64,000 bases of DNA from an uncultured Cohaesibacter sp. (GCF_963662805.1 NZ_OY759857.1:1-64000); one strand, 5' to 3'; numbered from the stretch's first letter, positions 26,682 through 35,825 are shown. A program made the numbers and translations. The notes: generated from the letters alone by a model not told the origin.

Positions 26682-26849
26682 TCAGAAGCAATTGGCGAAC
26701 GAGGCCGAGATGCGATCAAAGAACACTGCAACGCCGGCATCGGACCAGACGGAGAGACCGAAGACCGCAATGATTGTCAGGATACCAGCCGACCATAGAA
26801 TGATCCGGTTGACCTCTCTTGCGCTGTCCTTTTGTGAAATCTTATCCAT
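26682..26849 (-). CDS. 55-residue single-pass membrane protein
   Basis: This short reading frame lies between tlyA and the SCO gene on the same strand. It encodes a hydrophilic start (MDKISQKDSAREVNR), one membrane helix of about 19 residues (IILWSAGILTIIAVFGLSV), and a short tail ending FANCF. The upstream gap to the SCO stop codon is 80 bases, so it can be the second gene of an SCO operon. The composition is that of a true small membrane protein, but the ribosome site is weak. The function is unknown; a role beside cytochrome oxidase copper loading is conceivable from place alone. Confidence 0.55.
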   Translation of the reverse strand: MDKISQKDSAREVNRIILWSAGILTIIAVFGLSVWSDAGVAVFFDRISASFANCF

Positions 26850-26929
26850 CTCGGCAATGCCTCAGTTATCCCGAAGAGACAATAGCACACAGCCCCTCCG
26901 TCGCAAAATGGCGAGCGCCGCCGTTCCCA

Positions 26930-27553
26930 CTATTTGATCGTGGCAATCAGTTTGCGCAGCTTGCCTACCGCATTGTCATGGTCCTCTCCATAGGCGATCG
27001 TGCCGGAAAAGACATTGCCCTGCTTCATCAGATAGACCGAGGCGGTGTGGTCCATGACATAATTGCTGTCGGCGCTCTCATCCTCGACCTTCTTGGCGTA
27101 GACCCGATAGGCCTTGATGACGTCGGTGGTCTCTTCAGGCGTGCCGCGCAGACCAACCAGTTGCGGGAAGAAGGCGCTGACGTAATAGCTCATGGCTTCC
27201 TGCGTGTCGCGCTCCGGATCGACGGTTATGAAGAGATAGTTGAGCTTGTCCGCTTCGTCTCCCAACTCCTCGACCCACAGCGTCATTTCGCTGAGGGTTG
27301 TCGGGCAGACATCGGGGCAGAAGGTGTAGCCGAAATAGATCACCATCGGCTTGTCCGTGAAATCTGCCGCGGTGACGGCCTTGCCCGTGTGATCTGTCAG
27401 GTGGAAGTCTCCCCCGATCTGAACGCCTGTGTCGCCGGATTGGGTCTGCTGGACACTCAGTTCCTGCCGGTACCAGTTGAAGATCATGAAGGCGAGGGCC
27501 GCCGCCATCAGAATGACAAGTCCCCACAACAGGATCCGCAGGCTCTTCTTCAT
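26930..27553 (-). CDS. SCO family protein (SenC/PrrC, copper chaperone for cytochrome oxidase)
   Basis: The 207-residue protein has an N-terminal membrane anchor (residues 7-25) and a periplasmic thioredoxin-like domain. The copper-binding CPDVC motif is at Cys79 and Cys83, and the distal His lies in MDHTASVYL near residue 170; both are needed for copper binding. Such proteins help to build the CuA site of cytochrome c oxidase or reduce disulfides there. The ATG at 27553 follows GGAGAG. A 55-residue membrane protein may be co-transcribed downstream. No oxidase genes are in the window. Confidence 0.93.
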   Translation of the reverse strand: MKKSLRILLWGLVILMAAALAFMIFNWYRQELSVQQTQSGDTGVQIGGDFHLTDHTGKAVTAADFTDKPMVIYFGYTFCPDVCPTTLSEMTLWVEELGDEADKLNYLFITVDPERDTQEAMSYYVSAFFPQLVGLRGTPEETTDVIKAYRVYAKKVEDESADSNYVMDHTASVYLMKQGNVFSGTIAYGEDHDNAVGKLRKLIATIK

Positions 27554-27729
27554 CGATCTCTCCTCACATACCAACCAACGCAAACCCGAGACAGCTGATT
27601 GCGCTTCGGGTTCGCGGTTCGGCGTGAGTCATCACAAATACGGATCGATCTGTCAATTGCCGTTCAGCGTCGCAGAGTGTGAATGTCAAGACAGCGGGTC
27701 AAGGAAGGAGACGAGCCAGACTCAGGCGA

Positions 27730-28185
27730 TCAGCCATGATCTTGCGAGGCGTTCATGTCCCAATACATGGCTTCGATCTTGTGACCGTCCGGGTCTCTCA
27801 GAAAGCAGCCATAGTAAGCCTCACTATAATGCGGGCGTGGGCCAGGTTTGCCGTCTGGCGTTCCGCCCAGAGCGATGGCTTTGTCCCAGAAGGCATGAAC
27901 GGCCTCCTTGGTCGGCGCGAGAAAGGCGAAATGTGTGCCATTGCCGACACTTGGCTCTCCACCGTCGTGGGGCGTCTGCACCCAGAATTCAGGGAATTGC
28001 TTGCCAAAGGCTGCCGCTGACATGCCGGGGGCGTCAACTTCCATGATGACTTTCGCGCCGATCGTGGCAAGAACGCCCTGATAGAATGCCTTGGATTTGG
28101 GAAAGTCTCTGACCCCGATGGATACGTGTGACATGATTGACGGAACGTCGAGCACGTCTCCTGTTTGTTCATCGCCTGATGACAT
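27730..28185 (-). CDS. VOC family protein (glyoxalase/bleomycin resistance fold)
   Basis: The 151-residue protein carries one vicinal-oxygen-chelate domain: MSHVSIGVRDFPKSKAFY at residues 18-35 begins the first beta-alpha-beta unit with metal-ligand His, and GCFLRDPDGHKIEAMYW gives the last strand with Glu. Substrate cannot be read from the sequence. CAGGAGG precedes the ATG at 28185. It is similar in layout to the VOC gene at 59187-59576, with shared EAVHAF and LRPHY/PRPHY-type stretches, so the two are likely paralogs. Confidence 0.88.
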   Translation of the reverse strand: MSSGDEQTGDVLDVPSIMSHVSIGVRDFPKSKAFYQGVLATIGAKVIMEVDAPGMSAAAFGKQFPEFWVQTPHDGGEPSVGNGTHFAFLAPTKEAVHAFWDKAIALGGTPDGKPGPRPHYSEAYYGCFLRDPDGHKIEAMYWDMNASQDHG

Positions 28186-28294
28186 GACAGCCTCCTGATG
28201 CTGGATGGAAATAATGCTCTCCAGTCTTATATGTTCACTATTTGTTCTGTCAATAAAGAGAAAACCTGATGGCTCCAGACATCAGTTCAGAATG

Positions 28295-28323
28295 CCCATG
28301 GAAAGCCTTTGGCCTTCCATGGG
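28295..28323 (-). other. Stem-loop after the DUF4189 gene
   Basis: CCCATGGAA and TTCCATGGG form a perfect 9-bp stem with an 11-base loop, 27 bases past the stop codon. No T-run follows on the minus strand. Confidence 0.5.
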
Positions 28324-28349
28324 ATCGAGAGCAGGTTGGAGCGAATGGT

Positions 28350-28721
28350 CTATCGCGTCGTGCACACCCAGCGACGAATGCTGCAGCCGCCGTAATTATT
28401 GTTGCAATTCCGCAGAGCTATTTGCTCTGCGCGCCAGCGTTCAGCGCCCCAGGCCGTTGCCCAGCTGTTGCGCCCATTCATGGCCAGCGCTCCACAGGCA
28501 TTGCGGAACCAGAGGGCGTTGCGGCACCCCGGCCCGCGATTATTGCATTCGCGCATGGCAGCCCGTCGGGCCTCTCCCTTGGAATAGTGGTCCCACGAAT
28601 AGCCGTAGGCTCCGTTGGTGGCGACGGCGATGGCACCAAAGTAATCGCGTGCTGTTGCTGTGGATGTCCAGGCGGCGAGGACACAGAGAAATACGGTAAT
28701 CATAGATAAACGGTTCAACAT
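28350..28721 (-). CDS. Secreted DUF4189 domain protein
   Basis: The 123-residue protein has a signal peptide (core at residues 7-19, cleavage after ATA near 24) and a mature domain starting DYFGAIAVATNGAYGYSWDH with SKGEARRAAMREC and a row of Cys residues (CNNRGPGC, NACGAL, NCNNNYGGC, VCTTR). This order, with aromatic residues and AEQIAL-like helices, fits DUF4189, a small extracytoplasmic domain of unknown role. Six Cys could form three disulfides. A hairpin lies just after it (28295-28323). Confidence 0.83.
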   Translation of the reverse strand: MLNRLSMITVFLCVLAAWTSTATARDYFGAIAVATNGAYGYSWDHYSKGEARRAAMRECNNRGPGCRNALWFRNACGALAMNGRNSWATAWGAERWRAEQIALRNCNNNYGGCSIRRWVCTTR

Positions 28722-29040
28722 GGCGAAATCCCCTATGCGACAATATGGCGCAAGTTTAGCTGCGAATTTCGGTCTGGCGAAGCGAAAATTTTCCTACATT
28801 ACATTTCAGGTTCGTCGGAACCCCAGACCATTTGTCGAGTGGTCTTCTTCTTGCCCTATTGACGCTTTCAGTATAGACCAATCCCTTATGGAACCTATGT
28901 ACGCATTTGGTTCGATTGCGGTTGAAGGAAGGTGACCGGGATTCGCCAATGGCGATTTCTGAAATCCGCTTTCCGCAAGGCCCCGTACAAACCAGACACA
29001 CCGCGGTTGTCAAAACAAGAAACAGACACAGGTGATCAGC
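28722..29040. other. Divergent DUF4189-dxs intergenic region
   Basis: About 320 bases with no supported gene; it must hold the dxs promoter and that of the DUF4189 gene. I see no motif that stands out. Confidence 0.4.
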
Positions 29041-30960
29041 GTGTCCAAAACACCCATGCTCGACGGCATCAAGTCAACTCAGGATCTCCGCTCGCTTTCG
29101 CTCGCCGAGTTGAAGGCGCTTGTGAATGATGTTCGCACCGAGATGATCGATTCCGTGTCGGTGACCGGCGGCCATCTGGGTGCCGGGCTTGGCGTCGTTG
29201 AACTGACGGTGGCGCTGCATCATGTCTTCAACACCCCCCATGATCGCCTGATCTGGGATGTTGGCCATCAGGCCTATCCGCACAAGATCCTCACAGGTCG
29301 CCGCGACCGTATGCGCACCTTGCGCCAGCCAAAGGGGCTGAGCGGTTTCACCAAGCGTGCCGAAAGCGAATATGATCCCTTCGGAGCGGGTCATAGCTCC
29401 ACATCCATCTCTGCCGGATTGGGCATGCAGGTGGCGTCCGAGCTGAAGGGCGAAGATCGCAATGTCATCGCCGTTATCGGCGATGGTGCGATGAGCGCCG
29501 GCATGGCCTATGAGGCAATGAACAATGCCGGCGCACTGGACAGCCGCCTGATTGTGGTTCTCAACGACAATGACATGTCGATTGCCCCCCCGACCGGTGC
29601 CATGAGTGCCTATCTGGCGCGCCTCATTTCCGGCAAGACTTTCCTGTCGATCAGAGACGCTGCCAAACAGCTGGCTTACCAGCTGCCGCGCTTCTTCAAG
29701 GAAAAGGCGCAGCAGATGGACGAGTTCGCCCGAGCCTTCGTGGCCGGAGGAACCCTGTTCGAGGAACTCGGCTTCTATTATGTCGGCCCGATCGATGGTC
29801 ACAATCTCGAGCATCTGCTGCCGATCCTGAAAAATGTACGCGACACGGACAAGGGCCCGATTCTTGTTCATGTGGTCACCCAGAAGGGCAAGGGCTACGT
29901 CCCGGCCGAGAATGCAACGGACAAATACCACGGCGTGACGAAATTCGACGTCGTCACCGGCGCCCAGCTCAAGGCCCCGAGCAACGCTCCGAGCTACACC
30001 AAGGTATTCGGGCAGGCGCTCGCCAAGGCAGGAGCCAAGGATGAGCGCATCGTCGCCATCACCGCCGCGATGCCATCGGGCACCGGGGTCGATATCTTTG
30101 AGAAGGAATTCCCCGACCGCACCTTCGACGTCGGGATCGCCGAGCAGCACGCAGTGACTTTTGCCGCTGGCATGGCCTGCGAAGGCTACAAACCCTTCTG
30201 CGCCATCTATTCGACTTTCCTGCAGCGCGCCTATGACCAGATCGTGCATGATGTGGCGATCCAGAATCTGCCGGTCCGCTTCCCCATCGACCGGGCCGGG
30301 TTTGTCGGTGCGGATGGCCCCACCCATTCGGGCAGCTTCGACATCGGCTTCATGGCTTCGCTACCCAACATGGTCGTGATGGCCGCCAGCGACGAGGCCG
30401 AACTGGTCCACATGGTCGCGACGGCCGCTGCCCATGATGATGGTCCCATCGCTTTCCGCTATCCGCGCGGCGAGGGTGTCGGGGTGGAGATGCCCGAAGA
30501 GGGCGTGCCACTCGAAATCGGCAAGGGTCGCATCGTCAGGGAAGGGAGTCGCGTTGCCATTCTCTCACTCGGCACCCGTTTGGCCGAAAGCCTGAAGGCG
30601 GCCGAGCGTCTTGATGGCTATGGTCTCAGCACCACGGTCGCCGATGCCCGTTTTGCCAAGCCGCTCGACAAGGAGATGATCCTGAAGTTGGCTGGCACCC
30701 ATGACATGCTGATCACTATTGAAGAAGGTGCCGTTGGTGGCTTCGGCTCTCAGGTGCTGCATTTGCTGGCGAACGAAGGAGCGTTGGATGGCGATCTCAA
30801 GATCCGCTCCCTCACCATGATCGACAATTATGTCGATCATGGCAAGCCAACGACCATGTATGCGGACAGCAACCTCGACGCCGACGGCATTGTCCGCACC
30901 GTCTTCGAGGCGCTGGGCAAGGATCTCAACGAAGCCATCGAGGCAGGCGAACTGGCCTGA
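29041..30960 (+). CDS. dxs: 1-deoxy-D-xylulose-5-phosphate synthase
   Basis: DXS joins pyruvate and glyceraldehyde-3-phosphate with thiamine diphosphate, the first step of the MEP isoprenoid pathway. The 639-residue protein has the ThDP-binding GDGAMSAGMAYEAMNNAG near residue 150, the early HLGAGLGVVELTVALH with conserved His, and the transketolase centre domain with EQHAVTFAAGMA (catalytic Glu) near residue 367, then PIDRAGFVGADGPTHSG. I chose the GTG at 29041, five bases after AGGTGA; GTG 29032 and ATG 29056 are also possible. Together with UbiA nearby it supplies isoprenoid and quinone synthesis. Confidence 0.96.
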   Translation: MSKTPMLDGIKSTQDLRSLSLAELKALVNDVRTEMIDSVSVTGGHLGAGLGVVELTVALHHVFNTPHDRLIWDVGHQAYPHKILTGRRDRMRTLRQPKGLSGFTKRAESEYDPFGAGHSSTSISAGLGMQVASELKGEDRNVIAVIGDGAMSAGMAYEAMNNAGALDSRLIVVLNDNDMSIAPPTGAMSAYLARLISGKTFLSIRDAAKQLAYQLPRFFKEKAQQMDEFARAFVAGGTLFEELGFYYVGPIDGHNLEHLLPILKNVRDTDKGPILVHVVTQKGKGYVPAENATDKYHGVTKFDVVTGAQLKAPSNAPSYTKVFGQALAKAGAKDERIVAITAAMPSGTGVDIFEKEFPDRTFDVGIAEQHAVTFAAGMACEGYKPFCAIYSTFLQRAYDQIVHDVAIQNLPVRFPIDRAGFVGADGPTHSGSFDIGFMASLPNMVVMAASDEAELVHMVATAAAHDDGPIAFRYPRGEGVGVEMPEEGVPLEIGKGRIVREGSRVAILSLGTRLAESLKAAERLDGYGLSTTVADARFAKPLDKEMILKLAGTHDMLITIEEGAVGGFGSQVLHLLANEGALDGDLKIRSLTMIDNYVDHGKPTTMYADSNLDADGIVRTVFEALGKDLNEAIEAGELA

Positions 30961-30996
30961 GATACCTCTGCTTCTGTCACTAACGCGGCAGCTCTT

Positions 30997-31707
30997 CTAG
31001 AAAAGCCAGAACCAGATGATCGGCAACAGAATGGCCGTTATGAGGGCATTCAGCCCCATGGCAAGGCCCGAGAAGGCTCCGGCTTCGTCATTGACCTGAA
31101 GCGCTCGCGCTGTGCCGATGCCGTGGCTGGCCGTACCCATGGCCAGTCCCCGCGCGGCCCAGTCCTTCACGCCCACCAGATTGAGCACATAGGGCCCCAA
31201 AACGGCTCCAATGATCCCCGTAATGATCACCAGCACTGCCGTCAGCGAAGGCGAGCCGCCGAGCACTTCCGTGATGCCCATGGCGACCGGCGCCGTGACC
31301 GACTTCGGTGCCAGCGAAATATAGGATTGTTCCGACCCGCCAAGCACCCAGGCGATGACGACGGCTGAGCTTGCAGCAACGGCGGAACCGGTCATCAGGC
31401 TGACGAGGATGGCAAAGGCTGCCCGACGCACCTTGCCGAAATTACGGTAGAGCGGTATCGCAAGGGAAACCGTTGCAGGCCCCAGAAGGAAATGCAGAAA
31501 CTGTGCGCCGAGGAAATAAGAGCGATAGGAGATCCCGGTCAGCAGCAGTACCGAGACGACAATCACGATAGCTATCAGCACCGGGTTGAGCAGCGGTGTC
31601 ATCCCCGCGCGGCGGTAGATGGCAAGGCTGATGAGATAGGCCCCGATGGTCAGCGTGAGATGAAACAGCGGGCTGACGCTGAGCTCGGCAAACAGGGATA
31701 GCATCAT
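30997..31707 (-). CDS. lrgB: LrgB/CidB family membrane protein
   Basis: The 236-residue protein has about seven membrane helices and the LrgB family pattern: LNPVLIAIV near residue 40, LGPATVSLAIPLYRN near residue 75, SLAPKSVTAPVAMGI near 130 and the C-terminal RGLAMGTASHGIGTARAL near 190. LrgB works with LrgA in control of murein hydrolase activity or in export of metabolites such as glycolate/pyruvate in other species. Its start overlaps the LrgA stop by one base (TGATG), with GAGGAG ahead. It converges on dxs. Confidence 0.92.
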   Translation of the reverse strand: MMLSLFAELSVSPLFHLTLTIGAYLISLAIYRRAGMTPLLNPVLIAIVIVVSVLLLTGISYRSYFLGAQFLHFLLGPATVSLAIPLYRNFGKVRRAAFAILVSLMTGSAVAASSAVVIAWVLGGSEQSYISLAPKSVTAPVAMGITEVLGGSPSLTAVLVIITGIIGAVLGPYVLNLVGVKDWAARGLAMGTASHGIGTARALQVNDEAGAFSGLAMGLNALITAILLPIIWFWLF

Positions 31708-32072
31708 CAGACCTGCTCCTCGCTTTTCTCGTCGACATGCTTGCGCGACAGCCACTGCATGAGCACCCCGGTCACGGCGATTGCGACCAGCGTGCTGATG
31801 ACGAGGGCAACGGCAATCGGGACGATCTCGCGCTTCAACAGTGCGACATGAACGAGGATGCCAGAGCCTACGGGGACGAACAGCAGCGACATGTTGCTGA
31901 GCAAGGCATCGGTCACCTTGGAGAGGCCGTGCGGAACTGTTCCATGGAACACGAGGCCGACAAACAACAGCGCCATCCCTACGACCGGTCCGGGAATGGG
32001 CAACGAGAGAAGCACGACAAGCGATTCTCCGGCCAGTTGGCAAAGAAGAATGACACACAGATGGAATAGCAA
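31707..32072 (-). CDS. lrgA: LrgA/CidA family holin-like membrane protein
   Basis: This 121-residue protein has four membrane helices. The family pattern is clear: LLCQLAGESLVVLLSLPIPG at residues 9-28, PVVGMALLFVGLVFHG, then LLSNMSLLFVPVGSGILVH and a last helix with basic end. LrgA proteins are holin-like and act with LrgB. No ATG or GTG exists in frame near the expected start, so TTG at 32072 with an AGGCGGGG site is the best start; this is an inference. It is the first gene of lrgA-lrgB and is divergent from glutaminase. Confidence 0.87.
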   Translation of the reverse strand: MLFHLCVILLCQLAGESLVVLLSLPIPGPVVGMALLFVGLVFHGTVPHGLSKVTDALLSNMSLLFVPVGSGILVHVALLKREIVPIAVALVISTLVAIAVTGVLMQWLSRKHVDEKSEEQV

Positions 32073-32261
32073 CGGACACCCCGCCTGAAGAAACTGGTCT
32101 GAAACGAATGAAAACGAGCATAGCCGGATGCTGGCTATGGAAAAGCCCTCATATAGACGAGCCTCTTGGGCGGGCGTCTTGTCATTCGGGCGCTCCCCTA
32201 CTATCACGGTTCCAACCGGAGAGGGAACCGAATTTAGGTTGTGTTTGAGGGATGAGCGCCG

Positions 32262-33194
32262 ATGACGAGAGAGCTTAGCAAGGACTATCTGGACCAATTG
32301 GTCGCCGATGTCCAAGCCCTTGCTGCCGAGGATCAATCCCTGTGGGGAGAGCCCGCCAGCTACATTCCCGAACTGGCGCATATCGATCCGGCCCAGTTCG
32401 CGATTTCGGTGGCGCTGGAGAATGGCGAGATCCTGAGCGCCGGAGATTGCGATGTACCTTTTTCGATCCAGTCGATCTCCAAGGTGTTCACGCTGTCGAT
32501 TGCCCTTGGTCGCGTGGGCGATGGTCTCTGGCGTCGGGTCGGTCGCGAGCCGTCCGGCAATCCGTTCGACTCGGTCATGAAGCTCGAACAGGAGCAGGGC
32601 AAACCGCGCAACCCCTTCATCAATGCCGGTGCCATTGTCACCACCGATGCACTGCTCTCGGGCCATGCCCCCAAGGAGGCTCTGTCGGAGATCATCCACT
32701 TCGTTCGCGCCGCCGCCGAGGATGACGACATCCACATCAACAAGACCGTGGCCGCTTCCGAGAAGGCGACCGGTTATCGCAATCTGGCCCTTGCCCACTA
32801 TCTCAGATCCTACGGCAATCTCGAGAATGAACCGGACTTCACACTGGGGGTCTATTACCACCAGTGCGCCATCGAAATGACGACCATCCAGCTCGCAAGG
32901 GCAGGGCGCTATCTCGCCAGCCTCAGCGATGTGCCAAGGCTCATCACCCCCGCCAAGGTCCGCTCGCTCAACGCGTTGATGATGACCTGCGGGCAGTATG
33001 ACGGATCGGGTGAATTCGCCTTCCGGGTGGGCCTGCCGTCAAAGTCCGGCGTCGGGGGAGGGCTGCTCGTGATCGCCCCTCACAAGGGAGCGATTGCCAT
33101 CTGGTCACCCGGTCTTGATGGCCGCGGCAACTCGCTGATGGGCACGTGGGCGGCAGAACGATTCTCCCGCGATCTTGGCTGGGGCGTCTTCTGA
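32262..33194 (+). CDS. glsA: Glutaminase A
   Basis: GlsA hydrolyses glutamine to glutamate and ammonia. The 310-residue protein shows the serine-dependent beta-lactamase-like fold with catalytic Ser71 and Lys74 in SIQSISKVF, NPFINAGAI near residue 117, NLALAHYLRSYGN and the Tyr-containing GVYYHQCAIEM near residues 203-213, plus GGGLLVIAPHKGAIAIWSP near the end. All active-site elements are kept. It is a single gene divergent from lrgAB. With Ald it provides ammonia and keto-acid balance. Confidence 0.96.
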   Translation: MTRELSKDYLDQLVADVQALAAEDQSLWGEPASYIPELAHIDPAQFAISVALENGEILSAGDCDVPFSIQSISKVFTLSIALGRVGDGLWRRVGREPSGNPFDSVMKLEQEQGKPRNPFINAGAIVTTDALLSGHAPKEALSEIIHFVRAAAEDDDIHINKTVAASEKATGYRNLALAHYLRSYGNLENEPDFTLGVYYHQCAIEMTTIQLARAGRYLASLSDVPRLITPAKVRSLNALMMTCGQYDGSGEFAFRVGLPSKSGVGGGLLVIAPHKGAIAIWSPGLDGRGNSLMGTWAAERFSRDLGWGVF

Positions 33195-33471
33195 TCGCCG
33201 GTCCTGTCAGGGCAGTCACGGCATGATCTGAAAGTGCAATTTCAGGACGTTCATCCAGCACGCAAAGCCCTTCAATCATGGTTAACAAAAGCTTTAAATG
33301 CCCGAACGCATCTTTTAACAGGACAGTATAAGCCTTTTAAAAGACTCGTGAATCCCTGCTTTTAAAGTGATGCATTGAAGACTTGAGAGCAGTCATGAAG
33401 AGCAGGCTCCGCCTTGATTCAATCTGTGAGGAAATGCCGCTGTCCTGCTGGACTGAGGGAGCGGCAAAAGA
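33195..33471. other. Intergenic region with repeated CTTTTAAA-like runs
   Basis: No gene is seen. Several related T/A runs occur: GCTTTAAATG (about 33291), CTTTTAAC (33312), CTTTTAAAAG (33334-33343) and GCTTTTAAAG (33359). Their role is unknown. Confidence 0.4.
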
Positions 33472-33500
33472 AAAAGAGCCTGGATGTCCCCGGCTCTTTT
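33472..33500 (-). terminator. Rho-independent terminator after the M42 peptidase gene
   Basis: On the minus strand AAAAGAGCC pairs with GGCTCTTTT, followed by a T-rich tail. The A-run on the other side lets it work for plus-strand transcripts as well. Confidence 0.8.
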
Positions 33501-33520
33501 CACCATCGGTGTGGATCTAT

Positions 33521-34573
33521 TTACTTGGTCGCGAGATAGGATGCTAGGATATCTCGGGCAGCTTCCAGATCGGTCTTGTCGATCATCTCGGCAATGGTGT
33601 GGATATAGCGTGTGCCGACGACGACACCCACCGCCTTGGCCCCTGATCCGGACTGCTGACCGGCCGCGCCGTCCTGACCACCACGGGCAAGAATCGTGCG
33701 CTGGGAGGGGATACCTTTTTCCTTGGCGAGGGCTTCGAGCTCTTCGACCAGATCGATGTCGGCGATGAAAGAGCCGTCCTTGATGTGAAGACCAAAGCCC
33801 TTGCCTTGCGTCGTCACTGTGTCCTTTTCAGGGGTGCCCGGCGTGTCGCAGGAGAGGGTGGTATCGACGCCAAAGGCGATGTCCGGAGCGACCCCGAAGG
33901 ATGCGGTGCGGGCACCGCGAAGACCAACCTCTTCCTGTGCGGTGAAGGCAACAACGATCTCGAAGGCATGCTTCTCGCCCGAAGCGGCGAGCTGACGAAT
34001 GGCCTCGATACCAAGCCAGCAGGCGATGCGGTTGTCGAGCGCCTTGGAGACGACCTTCTGTCCCAGATCGAGCAGCGGCTCGTCCATGACGATGAAGTCA
34101 CCAACCTGGACCTTGTCCTTGGTTTCTTCACCCAGCCCGAGATCGACGACGAAGTCGGTGACTTCCGGAATCTTCTTGCGCTCTTCGGGGGAGGAGATGT
34201 GCAGCGCCTTGCCGCCGGCATTCATCACGCCCTTGAAGTCACCCTGATTGGTGCAGACGAGCACGCGCCGGGCGAACAGGGTGCGCGGGTCAAAGCCGCC
34301 GACCGGGTCGATGTGGATGAAACCCTTGTCGGTGACGTGGCTGACGAGAAAGCCGATCTCGTCCATGTGGCAGAGCAGCAGAACGCGCTTGGCTGCTGTG
34401 TCTTCATCCAGCTCAGCAGTCGGATAACGGGTGCAGATGAGCGATCCCATCGGGTCGACATATGTCTCGTCGAACAGGCCTTCGATTTCCTGTTCGATCA
34501 GTGCGCGCACCCGATGCTCGCGCCCCGGAACGCCCGGTGTTTCACAAAGACGGCGGAGAAGATCGATGTTCAT
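33521..34573 (-). CDS. M42 family metallopeptidase (glutamyl aminopeptidase-like)
   Basis: The 350-residue protein matches the M42 aminopeptidases, large cytoplasmic tetrahedral complexes that trim peptides. Metal ligands seen in order are His and Asp in LLLCHMDEIGF near residue 67, Asp in SKALDNRIACW near residue 178, the catalytic Glu pair in AFTAQEEVGLRGA near residue 213, Asp in GVDTTLSCDTPG near 235 and His in RYIHTIAEMI near 325. The ATG at 34573 is preferred over the TTG four codons upstream, which sits directly on the GGAAGG site. It ends at a good terminator. Confidence 0.92.
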   Translation of the reverse strand: MNIDLLRRLCETPGVPGREHRVRALIEQEIEGLFDETYVDPMGSLICTRYPTAELDEDTAAKRVLLLCHMDEIGFLVSHVTDKGFIHIDPVGGFDPRTLFARRVLVCTNQGDFKGVMNAGGKALHISSPEERKKIPEVTDFVVDLGLGEETKDKVQVGDFIVMDEPLLDLGQKVVSKALDNRIACWLGIEAIRQLAASGEKHAFEIVVAFTAQEEVGLRGARTASFGVAPDIAFGVDTTLSCDTPGTPEKDTVTTQGKGFGLHIKDGSFIADIDLVEELEALAKEKGIPSQRTILARGGQDGAAGQQSGSGAKAVGVVVGTRYIHTIAEMIDKTDLEAARDILASYLATK

Positions 34574-34763
34574 GGTTTGTAGCAACCTTCCTATGGAAAT
34601 TTATGGTGAAACTCTCTATATCAGGGGTGACATCAAATTGACAGCGCGAGCAACAGCATCGTGGTCGCTTGTTGAAGGACCACGAGCGCGCACTGTCTTG
34701 GAGCAATTCGAAAGACACTGTCGGCAAGTGCCAGCAAGGGCTTTCCGACAGGGGTGAGGGTAT

Positions 34764-35762
34764 ATGAGAGATCCATACAGCGTACTTGGGGTGTCCAAGA
34801 CCGCCAGCGAGCGCGAGATCAAGAGCGCGTTCAGAAAGCTGGCCAAGCAGTATCACCCCGACCAGAACAAGAACGATCCCAAGGCACAGGAAAAATTCTC
34901 CGAGGTCAATCAGGCCTACGAGATTGTCGGTGACAAGGAAAAGCGCGGCAAGTTCGACCGTGGCGAGATTGACGCCGAAGGCAAGGAACGCTTCCAAGGC
35001 TTTGGTGGTGGACATCCGTTTGGCGGTGGTGGCGGAGCGGGCAATCCGTTCGGCAACCAGACCGGTGGACCGTTCGGTGGCGGCGCCGCAGAAGACATTC
35101 TCAACGAGATCTTTGGCAACATGGGTGGCGGCGGTCGCGGTCGTGGACGCGGCAGCGGCAACCCCTTTGGTGCAGGTGCCGGAGCCGGACAGGATCCATT
35201 CGGCGGAGCCCAGCAGCGTGCCCGCCCGCAGAAGGGTCAGGATGCTGAAGCCAAGCTCAGCGTCACGCTCGAAGACCTCGTCTCGGACGAGAAGCGCCGG
35301 GTCCATCTGCCTACCGGCAAGACCCTCGATATGCGCGTCCCCAAGGGCGTCAAGGACGGCCAGACCATCCGCATGAAGGGGCAGGGCTTCGAGACGATCA
35401 ACGGCCCGGCCGGGGATGCGCTCGTGACCATCGAAATCCTTCCGCACCGGCTGTTTCAGGTCGAAGACCAAAACATCCGTCTGGAGCTGCCGCTGACGCT
35501 TTACGAGGCCGTGCTCGGCGCCAAGATCCGTGTCCCGACCCTTGAAGGCAAGGTGGAGGTCAGGATCCCGGCTGGCATGAGTTCGGGCAAGAGCCTGCGC
35601 CTGAAGGGCAAGGGCCTTCCGGATCGTGACGGCAACCGCGGCGACCTCTTGGTCACCGCCAAGATCGTCCTGCCCGAAGGCTCGGACCCCGGTCTGCGCA
35701 ATCTGATGGAAGACTGGCAGGACACGCGCCCCTATCGTCCGCGCGGGCCGGAATTTGGCTAA
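34764..35762 (+). CDS. DnaJ C-terminal domain co-chaperone (CbpA-like)
   Basis: The 332-residue protein has an N-terminal J domain (residues 3-68) with His31-Pro32-Asp33, the signature that stimulates DnaK. A long Gly/Phe-rich linker (about 75-155) follows, then two C-terminal substrate-binding beta domains (AKLSVTLEDLV and VTIEILPHRLFQVEDQNIRL). The zinc-finger region of true DnaJ is missing, so this is a type II (CbpA-like) protein. It is divergent from the M42 peptidase and followed by a terminator. Confidence 0.93.
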   Translation: MRDPYSVLGVSKTASEREIKSAFRKLAKQYHPDQNKNDPKAQEKFSEVNQAYEIVGDKEKRGKFDRGEIDAEGKERFQGFGGGHPFGGGGGAGNPFGNQTGGPFGGGAAEDILNEIFGNMGGGGRGRGRGSGNPFGAGAGAGQDPFGGAQQRARPQKGQDAEAKLSVTLEDLVSDEKRRVHLPTGKTLDMRVPKGVKDGQTIRMKGQGFETINGPAGDALVTIEILPHRLFQVEDQNIRLELPLTLYEAVLGAKIRVPTLEGKVEVRIPAGMSSGKSLRLKGKGLPDRDGNRGDLLVTAKIVLPEGSDPGLRNLMEDWQDTRPYRPRGPEFG

Positions 35763-35780
35763 GAGTGACAGAAAAAGACA

Positions 35781-35809
35781 GAGGCGGCATAGAGCCGCCT
35801 TTCTTTTTG
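35781..35809 (+). terminator. Rho-independent terminator after the DnaJ-like gene
   Basis: AGGCGGC and GCCGCCT form a 7-bp stem with a five-base loop, followed by TTCTTTTT. Confidence 0.8.
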
Positions 35810-35825
35810 CTGTTGTTGCCTGCGC

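Noticed and set aside
30997..32121. Long open frame that extends lrgB upstream to 374 codons
   Set aside because: The upstream part is the shadow of lrgA in another frame; the ATG at 31707 with GAGGAG is the proper lrgB start.
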